Source: JBEIVB01 sp040374085 | Lineage (GTDB): Bacteria; Bacteroidota; Bacteroidia; UBA4408 | DNA length: 7,869 bases | Direction of reading: 5' to 3' | Assembly (NCBI GenBank): GCA_040374085.1 | Contig: JBEIVB010000101.1 | Span: forward strand, 1 to 7,869 | Part shown: positions 1 to 6,005 of the stretch, in pieces | Position numbering within the stretch: the first letter of the stretch is position 1 | Layout of the letters: every line of letters begins with the position of its first letter | The notes under the pieces: model-generated | The model's input: only the letters and a program-made list of their open reading frames with translations | Told to the model about the DNA's origin: nothing | Databases searched by the model: none | Program-made: the position numbers and the translations under genes

Positions 1-1
1 A

Positions 2-970
2 GGGGCTTGCGGGTTCCTTCAGTTTGCGTGTTGGTTGGGTACCTTACAATTCATTTTCTGGGCGGTGCGAAGTGCTACATCCAGCCTCAAGGCAGCTTGG
101 GTTTGCACCCTTCTTATGATGCTCAATCTAACTTTTGTTGTACTCACAGCCCATGGCCTCACTGAGGTGATCACCACCTTTTTGGTTGCTGCCGGCACGG
201 CTTGGTCGGTGCGTGGGGTTGCGGGTTTCCGGCACCCCGTTTTTTGGCCGGTGTTGCTGCTTATTGTGTGCATGCTTACCCTAACACGACCGGTGTTTGA
301 AACCCTCATGTGGGTATGTGCTTTGTTTGCCCTGCGTGCTGCCTGGCCCCTCTCCCGAGGCTGGATTTCGCTGGGTGCCCTCGCTTTGTGCGCGTGGGCA
401 ATAGGGTATCAAATGCATCTCGTTGAGGCACAAACCGGACATTATAAAATTAGTTATATTGGTGAGCGAACCTTTAGCTGGTTCCTGGTATCCCAAACTT
501 GGATGCAGGTGCACCCTTGCACCTATCAGTCTGCTAACGATGCAGTTGCAGGGTTGAGTATGGGTCAGCAGGTGATGTTTCTGCTCCATCATCCGCTCAC
601 AACGCTCTCGTGTTATTACGATAACGTAATGGAATCGCTCAATGGATTGGCCAATTTTCTGTACACCAACGATCCTTTTTCCCTTGTCTGGATGACCCGG
701 CTGAACGGTATTATTTACCGGTTTCACACCTTTTTCCCCTTCGTGCTGCTCTGGGCATGGCGAGCAGGTTGGCAGTGGCCCGCGCCAAGGGTCTGGAGAT
801 TGTGGTTGGTCGGGTATGTCATTTGGCTTTACATGGTGGCTACCTCGGGCATTTCGTTTTGGCAGGGCGATCGTTTGCTGTTGCCGCTCTGGCCTTTGTT
901 TTTGGTGGTGTATGGGTGGATGGCCTGGTGGTGGCTGCAGCGCGCCAATCGCCGCAAAGCAAACCTTTAG
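2..970 (+). CDS. Multi-pass membrane protein, GT-C glycosyltransferase-like, 5' partial
   Basis: The frame is open from the first bases of the window to a TAG at 968-970, so this is the C-terminal 322 residues of a longer protein. A TTG at 35 could serve as a start, but nothing stops the frame before it and a 5' truncation by the window edge is simpler. Numbering from the first visible codon, hydrophobic segments lie near 32-50, 54-70, 79-94, 100-115, 119-136, 240-256, 265-282 and 291-311, followed by a short basic tail. Between them is a polar, probably extracytoplasmic stretch (about 140-235). A Thr-Arg-Pro after a membrane helix (95-97) and an Arg291-x3-Pro295-x2-Pro298 pattern in the last helices recall GT39/PMT-like lipid-linked sugar transferases. 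The catalytic acidic loop expected near the N terminus is outside the window, so the glycosyltransferase reading is inference; 'polytopic membrane protein' is safe. The gene converges on the photolyase gene. Confidence 0.62.
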   Translation, partial: GACGFLQFACWLGTLQFIFWAVRSATSSLKAAWVCTLLMMLNLTFVVLTAHGLTEVITTFLVAAGTAWSVRGVAGFRHPVFWPVLLLIVCMLTLTRPVFETLMWVCALFALRAAWPLSRGWISLGALALCAWAIGYQMHLVEAQTGHYKISYIGERTFSWFLVSQTWMQVHPCTYQSANDAVAGLSMGQQVMFLLHHPLTTLSCYYDNVMESLNGLANFLYTNDPFSLVWMTRLNGIIYRFHTFFPFVLLWAWRAGWQWPAPRVWRLWLVGYVIWLYMVATSGISFWQGDRLLLPLWPLFLVVYGWMAWWWLQRANRRKANL

Positions 971-2430
971 GTTTTCCAGCCCTGGTGGGTGTGGGTTCTC
1001 ACGATGCGCCAGGCTTCTTGCCGTACGTCGTTTCGCTCCCGAAAGGTCCAGGCGGCCTGGGTGGCCTGTTGCTGGGCGGTTTGCAGGTCAACGAGAGGAA
1101 AGGGGTAATGGACACCCAACACCAATCCGGCCCATTGCTGTTCCATTTCACTGGCCAGCCAGGGTTGGTGGCGCAGGGGTATGGGCAGCACGTTCAGCTC
1201 GGGCACCCAGCGGCTGATGAACACCGCCTCGGGGTCGTGCTTTTGCCCATTGAGCACGGGGTTGTAGATGCGCAAGGTGTTGGCACCGGTTAACCCGGCC
1301 TGCATCTGCACTTGCGGATAGTGTATGCCCGGCTCATAATCTAAAAACTGCCGTGCCAGAAACTGGGCCACCCAAAGCCAGTCTTGCCTAAGATGAAAGC
1401 ACCAAAACGAAACCAGCATAGCCCGGAGCCTAAAGTTGATGTAGCCGGTTTGCACCAAACAGCGCACGGCGGCATCTACCAAGGGCACTCCGGTTTTTCC
1501 CTGCTCAAAGGCTACCTGCCAGTCGCTGCGGTGAGTGGTTTCCCAGTGCAAATAGGCTCGGTTAATGGGCTCCTGCTCCATGCGGCATTCTTGCTCGAAT
1601 TTTTGAACAAAGTGGCAATGCCACCTCAAACGCGAGCGAAAGGCAATTATGCCCATAGGCATGCGGTTGGATGGGGTGCGGGGCACACGGCTCTCTTGCC
1701 ACACACGCCTGAGGCTGAGGTTGCCCCAGGCCAGGTAGGGCGATATGCGCGAGCAGGAGCTGCGGCTGGCTTCGGGTTTGCTCAACAAGAGGTGGTAGCG
1801 TTTGCATCGACCCTCTAAAAAGCTGTTCCAATAGCGCTCTCCGGCCCTTTCACCGGGTGGCTGCCAGCCGCTTGGGTAGGCAGACAGTTGGTTGTGTAGG
1901 GTTTCGGTTAGCCTCCATTCGGTTGGGGTGCACAAGGCTTGGCCCAGAAGCATGGGGTTGGGGGTTTCCAAGGGAGCCTCCATCACGCAATCCCAGTTTT
2001 CTTCCCAGCCTTTGCGGTCGCGCAAACCCCTCATTACGGCGTTGCTGGGCAGCTGGTGCCAAGGTATGTTTCGGGCCGAAAACCAGGCACGCATGCGGCG
2101 GTCGCGCTGAAAGCTTATGGCGTTGCCGGTTTCCTGATGGCCGTACACAGCCTTTACCTCATATTGCTCCACCAAGTGCGCAAAGGCCGATTCGGCTTCG
2201 GTCTCGGCTACCCAAAGGCCTTTGCCCGATAAGCGCTGGTTCAAATCCAACAACGACCCATAGGCAAACTGCCAATGCCGCAAGGCCCAGTCGGGCGATT
2301 GGCGCTGCGATGGCTCAAAGAGAAAAACAGCCACCACAGGCAAGCCGCTCTCTATGGCACGTGCCAAGGGAGCATGGTCATGAAGGCGCAGGTCCCGTTT
2401 GAGCCAAACTAGGTTTATGGGTGTTCGCAC
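967..2430 (-). CDS. Cryptochrome/photolyase family FAD protein
   Basis: This 487-residue flavoprotein is of normal length for the photolyase/cryptochrome family, which repairs UV pyrimidine dimers with light or acts as a photoreceptor. The N-terminal alpha/beta antenna domain opens with VWLKRDLRLHDHAPL (8-22). The C-terminal FAD domain shows RISPYLAWGNLSLR (228-241), an RLRWHCHF segment (267-274), GKTGVPLVDAAVR (311-323), INFRLRAM (331-338) and TGANTLRIYNP (381-391). Trp351 aligns with the middle Trp of the E. coli triad (W359), but no Trp occurs between 354 and 407, where the FAD-proximal W382 should fall. The Asn of the usual MHNRLR motif is Phe333. I cannot assign it to CPD photolyase, 6-4 photolyase or cryptochrome. 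The start is GTG at 2430: the next in-frame Met is deep in the protein, and in-frame sequence upstream reaches the stop codon of the preceding gene after only ten codons. It lies 30 bp behind the CxxC gene and is probably co-transcribed. Confidence 0.9.
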   Translation of the reverse strand: MRTPINLVWLKRDLRLHDHAPLARAIESGLPVVAVFLFEPSQRQSPDWALRHWQFAYGSLLDLNQRLSGKGLWVAETEAESAFAHLVEQYEVKAVYGHQETGNAISFQRDRRMRAWFSARNIPWHQLPSNAVMRGLRDRKGWEENWDCVMEAPLETPNPMLLGQALCTPTEWRLTETLHNQLSAYPSGWQPPGERAGERYWNSFLEGRCKRYHLLLSKPEASRSSCSRISPYLAWGNLSLRRVWQESRVPRTPSNRMPMGIIAFRSRLRWHCHFVQKFEQECRMEQEPINRAYLHWETTHRSDWQVAFEQGKTGVPLVDAAVRCLVQTGYINFRLRAMLVSFWCFHLRQDWLWVAQFLARQFLDYEPGIHYPQVQMQAGLTGANTLRIYNPVLNGQKHDPEAVFISRWVPELNVLPIPLRHQPWLASEMEQQWAGLVLGVHYPFPLVDLQTAQQQATQAAWTFRERNDVRQEAWRIVRTHTHQGWKT

Positions 2431-2460
2431 GCTGTATGAACAGCGCCAAGGCGCAGAGGT
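2431..2460 (-). other. Two overlapping small hairpins before the photolyase GTG
   Basis: The 30-bp gap holds two perfect inverted repeats. GCTGT/ACAGC (2431-2435 and 2440-2444, 4-nt loop) abuts the GTG start. GCGCC/GGCGC (2443-2447 and 2450-2454, 2-nt loop, so in practice a slightly shorter stem) lies just upstream. They share bases 2443-2444, so at full length they would be mutually exclusive. There is no U-run, so this is not a normal intrinsic terminator. A role in tuning translation or RNA processing is speculation. Confidence 0.3.
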
Positions 2461-2724
2461 TTACGCCTGCTGAGGAGAATTTCTGCGGTTGGCCCACCAA
2501 CGCTGTATGCGGTGACGAAAGGCATACACCACTAAGCTCATCAATATGACGTAGGGAATGGCCATGAGGTATAAGATGCCGGTGTTTAATCCATCGGCTA
2601 TACTGCCCCCGTTGGACTGGTTGGAGGTAGGTATGGCTTTGCACATGGCACATTGCGCCAAGGCTGTGCCGGACCTAAATGAGAACCACCAAAGGATAAT
2701 GAACAGTGAAACTATGCGTTTCAT
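2461..2724 (-). CDS. Small secreted CxxC protein with one membrane anchor
   Basis: This 87-residue protein starts at the ATG at 2724, which overlaps the TGA of the DUF420 gene as ATGA. The frame extends further upstream, but that would overlap the neighbour by dozens of bases and put non-hydrophobic residues before the signal peptide. Residues 1-23 form a signal peptide (basic start, hydrophobic core, Ala-Leu-Ala before Gln24). The mature protein begins with Gln-Cys25-Ala-Met-Cys28, a CxxC pair at its very N terminus, then a short Ser/Asn/Gly-rich linker (33-45), a membrane helix (about 47-69) and an Arg-rich cytoplasmic tail. It is not a convincing lipoprotein, because Gln precedes Cys25. 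I recall similar small proteins after DUF420 in other Bacteroidota, without known function. From position and the exposed CxxC I infer a redox or copper-handling role in oxidase assembly; this is untested. Confidence 0.82.
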   Translation of the reverse strand: MKRIVSLFIILWWFSFRSGTALAQCAMCKAIPTSNQSNGGSIADGLNTGILYLMAIPYVILMSLVVYAFRHRIQRWWANRRNSPQQA

Positions 2725-3263
2725 TGATAATATGGACTGATGAGGAAGTACACAATGGGACCGGTAACGGCCACGTAGAACCAAATGGGCCAAACGATTT
2801 TTCCAAGTTTGCGGTGCAACCCAAATTCGGCGGTAAGCCCACGGTATGCGGTAAAGAGGATGAAGGGAAGCACTACGGCAGCCAAGAAAATGTGGGTGAG
2901 GAGTATCACCAAATATACGGTGCGTATGGTGCCTTGGCCTCCAAAACGGGTTTCGCCTGCTAAGAGGTGATGTAAGATGTAGGAAACCAAAAAGGCCACG
3001 CTCAGCCCAAGGCTCACCATCATGATTTTCTTATGAAGAAGGTATTGCTTGCGCTTCACAGCCACCAGAGCCGCTACCAGCAATACGGCTATGATGCTGT
3101 TCAATATTGCGTTGATACGAGCAAAGATGTGCACATCGAAACCCAGTTGAACGTCGAGTTTTATTTTACCCAATACCACCACGGCTGTAAATACAACGGC
3201 GGAAAAGAGGTAGATGAGGCGCTTGGCTTTGGGATCGTTTTTTTCGAGGGTGGCCGGAATCAT
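2721..3263 (-). CDS. DUF420 membrane protein, probable oxidase assembly factor (CtaM/YozB-like)
   Basis: This 180-residue protein has about five membrane helices (near 14-32, 50-69, 79-103, 115-139 and 153-175) and matches the DUF420 family in length, helix layout and in-membrane histidines: His45 in a VHIFARIN segment, His77, the pair His98-His99, His124 in LTHIF, and His150 in GLHRKLG. DUF420 includes Bacillus YozB/CtaM, needed for maturation of the copper site of heme-copper oxidases. The His pattern and the SCO gene just upstream (53-bp gap) fit a similar role here, delivering copper or supporting insertion at CuB. That function is inference from family and context. The start at 3263 is the natural one: a short polar leader precedes the first helix. 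The stop overlaps the start of the small CxxC gene (ATGA), suggesting translational coupling. Confidence 0.9.
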   Translation of the reverse strand: MIPATLEKNDPKAKRLIYLFSAVVFTAVVVLGKIKLDVQLGFDVHIFARINAILNSIIAVLLVAALVAVKRKQYLLHKKIMMVSLGLSVAFLVSYILHHLLAGETRFGGQGTIRTVYLVILLTHIFLAAVVLPFILFTAYRGLTAEFGLHRKLGKIVWPIWFYVAVTGPIVYFLISPYYQ

Positions 3264-3316
3264 GCTGACTTTTTTTCTGTATGAATAACCCAGCGCGGGT
3301 CAGTTTGTTCGGGGTT

Positions 3317-4045
3317 TTAACCTTTGCCGATGCGCTTGCGGTGGTTGCGCTCATAAGCCACCTCGGCATCCAGCACCACCAATTCCTGAATGAGGCGATC
3401 AACGTCTTTGATGGAGGTGCCGTCGTACAAGCCCCGTATGCAACCCTGTGGGTCTATTAAAACGAGGGTTTCGCTGTGGGTAAAGTCGTTGGGGTCTGAA
3501 CTGTTTTGCAGGGCATTGAGCAAAAAGCTGTTTTTGGCAAGCTGATATAAGCTGTCTTTGTTGCCGGTTAGAAATACCCACTTTTTGGCCTGGGCATGCA
3601 CGTTGCGCGCATAGGCTTTCAATACTTCGGGTTTGTCGTAATCGGGGTCAACGGTAAAAGAAACAAACCGAACGCCTTTCAAATGGTTGGTCCTCTCCTG
3701 AACGCGGTAGAGGTTGGCGGTCATTTTCGGACAAATGGTTTGGCACCGGGTAAAGATGAAGTCGGCCACGTATACCTTGCCTTCCAAATCGGCGCTGCCG
3801 AAGACTTCGCCCTCCTGGTTTACCATTTTCCACGGCTTTATGCGGTGGTAGAGGGTGTCTTTTCCGTTGGCCGCCAGCTGAGACGGACCATAATGCGGAA
3901 GCGATATAAATATGGGCTTATCGCCTTCGGTGAGGGGCTTTCGGATGACGAAAAAATAAAACACCAGACACAAGATGCCTGGTGCTAAGAAGAAAAGGAG
4001 AAGGCCAACAATCTTAGAAGGCCTTGCCCGGTTTGGGGTTCCCAT
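3317..4045 (-). CDS. SCO1/SenC family copper chaperone for cytochrome oxidase
   Basis: This 242-residue protein has a single N-terminal membrane anchor (about 12-33, after a basic start, so the domain faces the periplasm) and a thioredoxin-like SCO domain (about 75-225). All signature residues are present: the CxxxCP motif Cys101-x3-Cys105-Pro106 in FTRCQTICPKM, Val-Asp-Pro at 132-134, and the distal copper ligand His190 in an FTHSETLVLID segment. SCO proteins bind copper through the two Cys and this His, and load or reduce the CuA site of oxidase subunit II. It sits 14 bp after the subunit IV gene and 53 bp before DUF420, inside the oxidase block, which fits a dedicated assembly role. The C terminus is basic (RNHRKR near 233-238). 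Start at 4045 is supported by the anchor beginning directly after a short basic leader. Confidence 0.96.
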   Translation of the reverse strand: MGTPNRARPSKIVGLLLFFLAPGILCLVFYFFVIRKPLTEGDKPIFISLPHYGPSQLAANGKDTLYHRIKPWKMVNQEGEVFGSADLEGKVYVADFIFTRCQTICPKMTANLYRVQERTNHLKGVRFVSFTVDPDYDKPEVLKAYARNVHAQAKKWVFLTGNKDSLYQLAKNSFLLNALQNSSDPNDFTHSETLVLIDPQGCIRGLYDGTSIKDVDRLIQELVVLDAEVAYERNHRKRIGKG

Positions 4046-4059
4046 GTAATGGAAGACGC

Positions 4060-4557
4060 TTATTCTTTGTGGTGTTCGCCACCTTCGTGCTTGCCGGCAT
4101 CGTGCGCGCCGCCTTCATGAGAGCCGCCTTCGTGGCTGCGGGTGGTGTGATCCTGTGTGGTTACGTTGTGTTCCATTTCATATCGTCCATCGCGCGAGTA
4201 GGTTCCTTCGGAAAGGTCAACCAAGGCTACGAGGTACAAAACAAACACACAAAACGGCACCAATACTGTGTAGCGAAAAAAGCGGGTCTCGTCGCCAAGG
4301 TGCATAAAGGAAAGTACGATGTAAGCTGCCTTCACCAAGGTTAAGGTGATGAATATGCCTTTTAGGGTCAATCCGGATTTACCTGCAGATTGCAATCCCC
4401 ATTGTTCGGCGTTCATACCAATGTAAAGCTCTGCCAAGGTGATGCCCAGCATGATCCAGAACACCATCCACAATTTCTTGCGCTTCTGTTTGCCGGCTTC
4501 CTCACTGTGGTGGGCCAGCAGTTCGTAACTTGGGTAATCGTCGTGAAATTCAGACAT
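4060..4557 (-). CDS. Cytochrome c oxidase subunit IV (prokaryotic Cox4/CyoD-like) with His-rich tail
   Basis: This 165-residue protein has three membrane helices (about 28-48, 66-86 and 94-115), the layout of prokaryotic subunit IV, a small non-catalytic subunit that packs against subunits I and III. Basic residues before helix 1 (KQKRKK, 23-28) place the N terminus inside, so the tail after helix 3 should be periplasmic. That tail (116-165) is unusual: from His137 a histidine recurs every five residues (137, 142, 147, 152, 157, 162, plus 163) in SHEGG-like units. The ATG at 4557 was chosen because it follows the subunit III stop by 11 bp; an ATG at 4626 in the same frame would overlap that gene by 58 bp. 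The SCO gene follows after 14 bp. Family assignment rests mainly on topology and position, since this family is poorly conserved in sequence. Confidence 0.88.
   Translation of the reverse strand: MSEFHDDYPSYELLAHHSEEAGKQKRKKLWMVFWIMLGITLAELYIGMNAEQWGLQSAGKSGLTLKGIFITLTLVKAAYIVLSFMHLGDETRFFRYTVLVPFCVFVLYLVALVDLSEGTYSRDGRYEMEHNVTTQDHTTRSHEGGSHEGGAHDAGKHEGGEHHKE
4063..4149 (-). repeat. 15-bp tandem repeat encoding HEGG-type pentapeptides
   Basis: The 3' end of the subunit IV gene has a degenerate 15-bp periodicity encoding residues 137-165. The units read S-H-E-G-G, S-H-E-G-G, A-H-D-A-G, K-H-E-G-G and E-H-H-K-E. On the + strand the shared core is GCCGCCTTCRTG (R = A or G) or a close variant. 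Unit number may vary between strains, as in other short in-frame tandem repeats. Confidence 0.75.
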
Positions 4558-4568
4558 GACCGTTTTGT

Positions 4569-5285
4569 TTAGAGGAGATAAAAGAAGGTGAACACAAACA
4601 CCCAAACCAAATCCACAAAGTGCCAATAGAGACCTACTTTCTCTACCATCTCATAGTGGCCGCGCTTTTCGTAGGTTCCGTTGAGAACGTTGATGAAGAT
4701 GATGACGTTGAGCACCACGCCGGAAAATACGTGGGTTCCGTGAAATCCGGTGATGAAGAAGAAGAAGTCGGCAAAAACCGGCAGGCCGTATTCGTTGTAG
4801 GTGAGGTTGGCTCCATGGAAAACGGTTTCTACCCATTTGCCGTCTTGCAGCACCAAACGCTTGGCACCCTCAGCGGTTCCTTCAATGAAGTGGTACCACT
4901 CCCAGGCCTGTGAGCCAACGAAGGCTGCACCGCCCACAATGGTAGCGGCCATCCAAACGGTTACGCCTTTGCGGTCGTTGCGGTGGCCGGCCTCTACGGC
5001 AAGCACCATGGTAACCGAAGACATAATCAGAATAAAGGTCATAAGACCTACGTACGCCAAAGGAAGATGCCCTTCGTAAAAAGGGAAGTGGGTAAATACG
5101 TTACCCGGATTGGGCCATAAATCACCAAACTTGTGGCGCATGAAGCCATACGCTGCCAGTAAGCTGGAGAAGGTGAATGCATCTGAGATGAGGAAGAACC
5201 ACATCATCATTTTGCCGTAGCTGACCCCAAACGGCGATACGCCGCCTTTCCAATGGTTCTCTACTGCATGTCCTTGGTTTGCCAT
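4569..5285 (-). CDS. Cytochrome c oxidase subunit III, canonical paralogue
   Basis: This 238-residue, five-helix protein (about 26-48, 75-98, 107-128, 169-200 and 214-237) belongs to the subunit III family of heme-copper oxidases, an integral subunit that stabilises subunit I and its proton uptake. Both hallmark motifs are intact: TGFHGTH (179-185, His182 and His185) and a Glu215-x5-Trp221-His-Phe-Val-Asp-x2-Trp segment in the last helix. Where many subunit III proteins read Ser-Glu in the first helix, this one has Ser34-Asp35, so an acidic group is kept. An inserted loop at about 135-166 separates helices 3 and 4. The start at 5285 gives a short soluble leader before helix 1. It is preceded by a 120-bp gap with a good promoter match, and followed 11 bp later by subunit IV. 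Confidence 0.95.
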   Translation of the reverse strand: MANQGHAVENHWKGGVSPFGVSYGKMMMWFFLISDAFTFSSLLAAYGFMRHKFGDLWPNPGNVFTHFPFYEGHLPLAYVGLMTFILIMSSVTMVLAVEAGHRNDRKGVTVWMAATIVGGAAFVGSQAWEWYHFIEGTAEGAKRLVLQDGKWVETVFHGANLTYNEYGLPVFADFFFFITGFHGTHVFSGVVLNVIIFINVLNGTYEKRGHYEMVEKVGLYWHFVDLVWVFVFTFFYLL

Positions 5286-5405
5286 AAGCCTGTAAAAAGG
5301 GTATTGCGTTGAATGTTTTTAACCCGGGCAAAAATAGGCCCCTACCCGTTGTTTTCCAAATGGAGAGAAAAATTGAATGCGCTGATTATCAGAAGCTTAT
5401 AAGCC
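5286..5405 (-). other. Gap between the two subunit III genes
   Basis: This 120-bp gap is the largest inside the minus-strand block. It holds the promoter match at 5329-5360. Just after the upstream gene's stop are two small perfect palindromes: GCTTATAAGC (5395-5404) and CTGAT-T-ATCAG (5382-5392). Neither has a U-run of terminator quality, so termination here is not supported. Confidence 0.45.
5329..5360 (-). promoter_or_regulatory. Bacteroidota-type promoter upstream of the canonical subunit III gene
   Basis: On the minus strand, TTTG (5360-5357), a 20-bp spacer and TATTTTTG (5336-5329) match the Bacteroidota -33 TTTG / -7 TAnnTTTG promoter pattern. The predicted start of transcription is about 5322-5326, leaving a leader of roughly 40 nt before the ATG at 5285. 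It would drive the canonical subunit III gene and the genes after it independently of cyoE. Confidence 0.65.
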
Positions 5406-6005
5406 TCAGGCCGCAAAGGCCAAAAAGCAGAGCAAATAAATCCACAGCAAATCGAGGAAATGCCAAAAGATGTTGGCCAGTTTCAAACCCAAATAATCCT
5501 CCGGTCCATATTTGCCTTTGTAGGCCTGAACGGTGGTAACCAATAAGGTAATTAAGCCTCCGGCCAAGTGCAGGAAGTGCATCCAGGTAAGGATGTAAAA
5601 ATACTGCCCTGCTGCGGTGGCGCTTTTGCCGGCGAAATAAATGTTTTGGTTCACCAGCTCGCGCCAACCGGCAAACTGAAAGCCCACAAAACCCAAGCCC
5701 AGCACCAAGGCAGAAAGAAGTCCATAAACGCTTTGCTGGGTTTGGCCTTGCTTCCCTTTTTGATAGGCCCAGCTCATGGCCACCGAGCTGAGCAGCAGTA
5801 GGCCGGTGCTGAAATAAAATTCGGCCGGCAAACGAAATCCACCCCAGTTGCCCTCGGCTTTGCGCACAATGTAGGCACTGGTTAATCCCCCAAAAAGCAT
5901 AACCATGCTGCCCATAGCCAGGTAGAGCATGGGTAGGGCGGTTTTTTGTCGGATGGCTTTGCGCATGGCTTTGCGCTCTTCTAATGCAGGGGAGGGTGTG
6001 CTCAT
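5406..6005 (-). CDS. Cytochrome c oxidase subunit III-like protein, short divergent paralogue
   Basis: This 199-residue protein has five membrane helices (about 24-47, 61-80, 92-112, 135-160 and 173-196) and is recognisably subunit III, but diverged. The TGFHG motif has become TWMHFLH (140-146), keeping both His (143, 146). The last-helix motif reads FWHFLDLLW (180-188), keeping Trp-His-Phe-x-Asp, but the upstream conserved Glu is Lys175. The acidic residue of the first helix is missing too (Ser33-Met34 by my alignment). The start at 6005 was chosen because its ATG overlaps the cyoE TGA (ATGA) and leaves a short basic leader before helix 1; starting at 6092 would add residues that merely read through cyoE. 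As I recall, two adjacent subunit III genes are usual in Bacteroidota. The short one may be a structural partner rather than a redundant copy; this is inference. Confidence 0.9.
   Translation of the reverse strand: MSTPSPALEERKAMRKAIRQKTALPMLYLAMGSMVMLFGGLTSAYIVRKAEGNWGGFRLPAEFYFSTGLLLLSSVAMSWAYQKGKQGQTQQSVYGLLSALVLGLGFVGFQFAGWRELVNQNIYFAGKSATAAGQYFYILTWMHFLHLAGGLITLLVTTVQAYKGKYGPEDYLGLKLANIFWHFLDLLWIYLLCFLAFAA

Noticed and set aside
281..727. Open - strand frame of 148 codons opposite the membrane protein
   Set aside because: The + strand frame has a clear helix pattern; the antisense product has no coherent domain.
757..1293. Open + strand frame of 178 codons across the end of the photolyase gene
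   Set aside because: It lies antisense to a well-supported gene, shows no recognisable motif or membrane pattern, and overlaps the end of the membrane protein gene in another frame.
1857..2402. Open + strand frame of 181 codons inside the photolyase region
   Set aside because: It is wholly antisense to the conserved N-terminal half of the photolyase, has shuffled Arg/Pro/Ser-rich composition and no family resemblance.
2461..2724. Lipoprotein reading of the CxxC protein with Cys25 as lipidated residue
   Set aside because: Residue -1 would be Gln, which does not fit a lipobox; the Ala-Leu-Ala before Gln24 fits signal peptidase I better.
2910..2917. TATATTTG on the minus strand inside the DUF420 gene as an internal promoter
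   Set aside because: The nearest TTTG is 24 bp upstream, longer than usual spacing, and the box is within coding sequence; probably chance.
5382..5411. Possible terminator after the short subunit III gene (GCTTATAAGC, CTGATTATCAG and GCCTCAGGC palindromes)
   Set aside because: Stems are only 4-5 bp and are not followed by a U-run on the transcribed strand.
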